NCBI GenBank assembly: GCA_002307245.1
Contig: DBTW01000068.1
Coordinates: forward strand, 1-9,175
Direction of reading: 5' to 3'
From: Spirochaetaceae bacterium UBA1306
GTDB lineage: Bacteria; Spirochaetota; Spirochaetia; Treponematales; Rectinemataceae
Length of the DNA: 9,175 nucleotides
The notes under the pieces were generated by a model, which had not been told where the DNA came from, made no database searches, and saw only the letters and a list, made by a program, of their open reading frames with translations. The position numbers were made by a program, and so were the translations under genes. Shown here in pieces: positions 6,489-9,175 of this stretch. The number at the start of each line of letters is the position of its first letter. Within the stretch, counting starts at the first letter, position 1.

Positions 6489-8231
6489 CTATTTCTTCGC
6501 GACCGCGAAACGCTTGACCGTCTTCTTCGTCGTCTCGGCGAGGCGCTCCCGAAGCACGGTGACCTTGGATATCTTCTGGTAGGGCAGGAGCTTCAGGTTG
6601 ACCTCATCGACGATCTCCCGCAACCTTTCCTCGGCGCTCTCCCAGTCGACGCCACCGCTCTCGGCCACGCCTCCCCCGGAGGGAACGATCCCCTTGAAGC
6701 GCTCGGCGTTCGGGTAGAGCATCGCCTCGATGCCCTCGCTGTGGGTCGACTCGTCCTCGATGTAGCCGCTGACCAGGACCTGCTCCACCTCGTCGAAGAG
6801 CTGGAAGCGGTTTTCGATCTCCTCGGGATAGACGTTCTTCCCGCCCGCCGTGACGATTAGGTTCTTTGCGCGGCCCTCGAGGTAGACGTAGTCGTCCTCG
6901 TCGATGCGCCCGAGGTCCCCCGTCTTGAGCCAGCCGTCGGGCGAGAGGACCTTGGCCGTCTCCTCGGGCATCTTGTAGTAGCCCATCATCACCATCGGGC
7001 CCCGAACCGCGATCTCGCCCACGCCCTCGGCATCCGGCTCGAGGATTTTCATTTCGACGAAGGGTAGGAGCTTGCCGACGCTCGTAATGATGAAAGCCTC
7101 GGTCGGGTTGAGGGTGATGATCGGCGAAGTCTCGGTCAGGCCGTAACCCTGCACGAAGTCGATGCCGAGCTCCTGGTAGCGGCGGAAGACCTTGGGGGCG
7201 AGCGGCCCGCCCCCCGAGATGCAGATGCGGATGCTCGCGAGGCTAGCCTTGTCCAGGACCGAGTGGAAGAGCGTCTTCCCAGGGTTCCTCTTCGTGAGCT
7301 TCTTGATCGTCAGGGAGAGGGCCATGAGGACATAGATGGCCGCGTTGACGATCGGGCCCTTCTCCTTCACGCCCTTCAGGATCCCGGCCAGGACCTTGTT
7401 GAAGAGCAACGGCACGCCGAGGAACATGGTGACCTTGGCTTCCTTGAGGTCCTTGAAGACCTGCTTGATCACCATGCGCTTCCCGAAGACGAGCTCCGCT
7501 CCGACCGAGACGGACTCTATGAATACGGCGAGCATCGTATAGGCGTGGTGGATGGGCAGCAGGGCGTAGAACACGTCCGTGCTGTATATCGTCATGTTGC
7601 CCTGAGCCATGAAGCAATCGGCCACCAGGTTCCGGTGGCTGAGCATGACGCCCTTGGGCGTGCCCATCGTTCCGCTGGTGAATAGGATGGCCGCTAGCTC
7701 GCCCTCGGCGGGCTTGTCGAAGGCAGGTGCCCCACTTGAGTCCAGGTCGAGGACGTTGCCCTTCCTGCCGGACGCCAGGGAGAAGCTGGCCTTGAGGCCC
7801 GGACAGACGGCCTTCAGGTCGGATTCCTTCTCTTCGTCGACGAAGAGGGCGACGACATCGCCCGCCTTCACGAGGTTGGCCAGCTCCGGCACGCTCAGCT
7901 GATAGTCGAGAGGCACGACGACCGCTCCCGCGGTGAGGACGGCGAAGTAGGCGACCGCCCATTCGGGGCTGTTCTTGCCGGCCACGGCGACCTTATCCCC
8001 GCGGCCCAAGCCTAGGGCACGGAGCTTGCGCGCGGCGCCCTCGACCTTGGCCAAGGCCTCGCGGTAGCTGAGACTGCGCCGATTCGGCTCGAAGACCGTG
8101 AAGCACGCGTTATCGGGATATCGGAGCGCCGATAGCGCGAGCAGCTCGGGCAAGGTCGGCCATTGGCCGGCGAAGGCCGTCCCGCGGTATTGGTCGAGGA
8201 AGTCCCATGGCAGCTCGCGCGTCGTCTTCAT
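6489..8231 (-). CDS. Long-chain fatty-acyl-CoA synthetase-like AMP-binding enzyme
   Basis: This 580-residue ANL-superfamily enzyme probably activates fatty acids to acyl-AMP and then acyl-CoA, feeding lipid synthesis or breakdown at the membrane. Motifs in order: the ATP/AMP loop FTSGTMGTPKG (184-194), QGYGLTETSP (361-370), the TGDLG motif (437-441), and the hinge and C-terminal subdomain LEGRAKNLIVTAGGKNVYPEEIE (451-473, interrupted here only for naming). The hydrophobic segment at about 294-309 is common in long-chain enzymes. The C-terminal catalytic-lysine motif, usually T-x-x-K-x-K-R, reads ETTKKTVKRF (566-575), placing Lys569/570 one or two residues early and Thr571 at the usual Lys position. 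The ATG at 8231 is chosen because GGAGG (8237-8241) lies five bases upstream. A reading from 8408 would overlap the neighbouring gene and adds 59 unconserved-looking residues. Acyl chain length cannot be deduced. Confidence 0.9.
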   Translation of the reverse strand: MKTTRELPWDFLDQYRGTAFAGQWPTLPELLALSALRYPDNACFTVFEPNRRSLSYREALAKVEGAARKLRALGLGRGDKVAVAGKNSPEWAVAYFAVLTAGAVVVPLDYQLSVPELANLVKAGDVVALFVDEEKESDLKAVCPGLKASFSLASGRKGNVLDLDSSGAPAFDKPAEGELAAILFTSGTMGTPKGVMLSHRNLVADCFMAQGNMTIYSTDVFYALLPIHHAYTMLAVFIESVSVGAELVFGKRMVIKQVFKDLKEAKVTMFLGVPLLFNKVLAGILKGVKEKGPIVNAAIYVLMALSLTIKKLTKRNPGKTLFHSVLDKASLASIRICISGGGPLAPKVFRRYQELGIDFVQGYGLTETSPIITLNPTEAFIITSVGKLLPFVEMKILEPDAEGVGEIAVRGPMVMMGYYKMPEETAKVLSPDGWLKTGDLGRIDEDDYVYLEGRAKNLIVTAGGKNVYPEEIENRFQLFDEVEQVLVSGYIEDESTHSEGIEAMLYPNAERFKGIVPSGGGVAESGGVDWESAEERLREIVDEVNLKLLPYQKISKVTVLRERLAETTKKTVKRFAVAKK

Positions 8232-8236
8232 CCCAG

Positions 8237-8241
8237 CCTCC
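8237..8241 (-). promoter_or_regulatory. Ribosome binding site fixing the acyl-CoA synthetase start
   Basis: GGAGG on the minus strand is five bases before the ATG at 8231. The other in-frame ATGs just upstream (8252 and 8255) have no comparable site, and the most distal one (8408) lies inside the divergent lipoprotein gene. This choice shortens the protein by 59 residues relative to the longest open frame and leaves a 129-base divergent intergenic region. Confidence 0.7.
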
Positions 8242-8250
8242 GATGTGTCC

Positions 8251-8279
8251 ATCATGCGAAATTCCAGGCCTAGTTGCAA
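8251..8279 (-). promoter_or_regulatory. Weak candidate promoter for the acyl-CoA synthetase gene
   Basis: On the minus strand TTGCAA (8279-8274, 4 of 6 consensus matches), a 17-base spacer and CATGAT (8256-8251, 4 of 6) would start transcription near 8244. That leaves a very short leader that still contains the ribosome site. The match is modest, and other promoters in the divergent gap are possible. Confidence 0.25.
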
Positions 8280-8360
8280 TAGAATGCCGGTTTTTTCAGG
8301 GACTCCGCGGAAAGATCCCGCTGGCGGTAACTTGCCGAAGCCTGGAAGTGTTACTAAGTT

Positions 8361-9164
8361 ATGAGAAGCATGAAAAAACCCACGAGACTCCTCTCGGACG
8401 AAAGCCAAGGCAAGCGAACCCTTCTCTTAGTCGCGGCGGGATCCCTCTGTCTCGCCACCGCCTTCGTGGCCTTCACCCTACTCATATCCTCGTGCTCGGC
8501 GAGAATAGGAGCCGCGATCGGAGCGGGAGGGGACGCGCGCATCTCAGTTGACGCCGAGCTTCCGGCAGCGATAGCCGATAAATTTCGCAAGCTCGCCCGG
8601 GCAGGCGGCCAAGCAAGCGGCGCCCAAGCCTCGGCCGCGGGATTCTTCGACGTCGAAGCCATCCGAAAAACCATCGCCGCCAGGCCAGGCATCTCCCGCG
8701 TTACGGTAACGCAGCCGAGCCTCGATTCGATACGCGTCGAGGCAAAGGCCCGAAGCGTCGAAGAGCTCGCCGCCTCGGCCGACATCAAAACGGCCCGCCT
8801 CATCTCGGTTTCCCGCGGAGCGGGCTGGACCGAATTCCGGATTACCCTCGATCGGGGCGGAGCCAAGAATGTAGTGGCGCTCTTCCCAGGCCTCGATCCC
8901 ACGCTTCTCGAAGCCCTCTCTCCGCCTGCCCTCGAAGATGATCCGCTCACGATCGACGAGTACAGAACCATGCTGAAGGGAGTGCTCGGAGAAAGGGCCA
9001 TGGCTGCGATGGAAGCCGCCTCGATTAAGCTGAGCATAGAGGCGCCGGGCGCGGTCCTGGCCTCCGGCGGGGGCAAGCTATCGGGCTCGACCATCACCGC
9101 CGCGATTCCCATCCTCGATCTTCTGGCGCTAAGCAAGCCTATAGAGCTCTGGATTCGTTGGTAA
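8361..9164 (+). CDS. Predicted lipoprotein of unknown function
   Basis: The 267-residue product has a basic N-terminal region (about 1-19), a hydrophobic stretch (about 20-43) and a lipobox-like LISSC with the acceptor at C45. It is therefore probably exported, lipidated and anchored to a membrane. The long n-region and the ISS|C box fit the relaxed lipobox seen in spirochaetes. I recognise no catalytic motif. The mature part alternates hydrophobic and polar residues in a way that suggests beta-strands, and it ends in a segment GSTITAAIPILDLL...ELWIRW. That tail reminds me loosely of LppM/DUF3153-like lipoproteins, but this is only an impression. No strong ribosome site precedes the ATG at 8361; a second ATG at 8370 (Met4) is possible. 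It is divergent from the acyl-CoA synthetase gene. The stop TAA is 11 bases before the window end. Confidence 0.75.
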   Translation: MRSMKKPTRLLSDESQGKRTLLLVAAGSLCLATAFVAFTLLISSCSARIGAAIGAGGDARISVDAELPAAIADKFRKLARAGGQASGAQASAAGFFDVEAIRKTIAARPGISRVTVTQPSLDSIRVEAKARSVEELAASADIKTARLISVSRGAGWTEFRITLDRGGAKNVVALFPGLDPTLLEALSPPALEDDPLTIDEYRTMLKGVLGERAMAAMEAASIKLSIEAPGAVLASGGGKLSGSTITAAIPILDLLALSKPIELWIRW

Positions 9165-9175
9165 AAAAGAAGCCG

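Noticed and set aside
8289..8296. T-run in the gap before the lipoprotein gene as a terminator tail
   Set aside because: No stable stem precedes it on the plus strand, and no gene on that strand ends nearby.
8334..8360. Promoter-like TTGCCG-N17-TAAGTT directly before the lipoprotein ATG
   Set aside because: The -10 part matches only 3 of 6 positions and abuts the start codon, which would leave a leaderless transcript or one starting inside the gene; support is too weak to annotate.
8698..8712. 15-base perfect palindrome (GCGTTAC-G-GTAACGC) in the lipoprotein gene
   Set aside because: It encodes an ordinary Val-Thr-Val-Thr run, has almost no loop and lies deep in the coding sequence; chance is the simplest explanation.
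8354..9136. Minus-strand open frame of 260 codons opposite the lipoprotein gene
   Set aside because: Ser/Ala/Arg-rich with no signal peptide or domain; the plus-strand frame has a signal sequence, a lipobox and a natural stop.

Overview
The window is GC-rich bacterial DNA carrying seven protein genes, one of them cut by the left edge, packed with short gaps. No RNA genes, insertion sequences, CRISPR arrays or phage genes are visible. The signal peptide of the solute-binding protein (ending ALFAQ) and the relaxed lipobox ISSC of the last gene resemble those of spirochaetes, so a GC-rich member of the Spirochaetota is my best guess. This is inference from signal-sequence style, not from a marker gene.

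Positions 1-4915, minus strand: a complete-order oligopeptide/dipeptide ABC importer operon, oppA-oppB-oppC-oppD-oppF, with oppF truncated by the window edge. It starts from a promoter that matches the sigma-70 consensus at all 12 hexamer positions (4953-4980). An intrinsic terminator sits between oppA and oppB (3305-3334) and probably keeps the binding protein in excess over the membrane and ATPase subunits. From oppB to oppF the genes are spaced by only 2-10 bases. OppA captures the peptide in the periplasm, OppB and OppC form the channel, and OppD and OppF power it.

Positions 4916-5116: an AT-rich divergent control region. It holds the oppA promoter, a tandem 12-base repeat with partial dyad symmetry (5007-5030), and a plausible promoter for the gene leading the other way. 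The repeat lies almost midway between the two promoters.

Positions 5117-6376, plus strand: a membrane-anchored class III nucleotidyl cyclase-like protein. It keeps both metal-binding aspartates but has lost the residues that normally read the purine base and the catalytic asparagine. A perfect 12-bp inverted repeat lies within the codons of the degenerate loop.

Positions 6377-6488: a short convergent gap in which I see no convincing terminator.

Positions 6489-8231, minus strand: a long-chain fatty-acyl-CoA synthetase-like AMP-binding enzyme. After a 129-base divergent gap, positions 8361-9164, plus strand, hold a predicted lipoprotein of unknown function. The last 11 bases are non-coding as far as can be seen.

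Most of the content is ordinary transport and lipid metabolism. The items most worth following up are the divergent control region and the degenerate cyclase. I do not see a clearly new multi-gene system.
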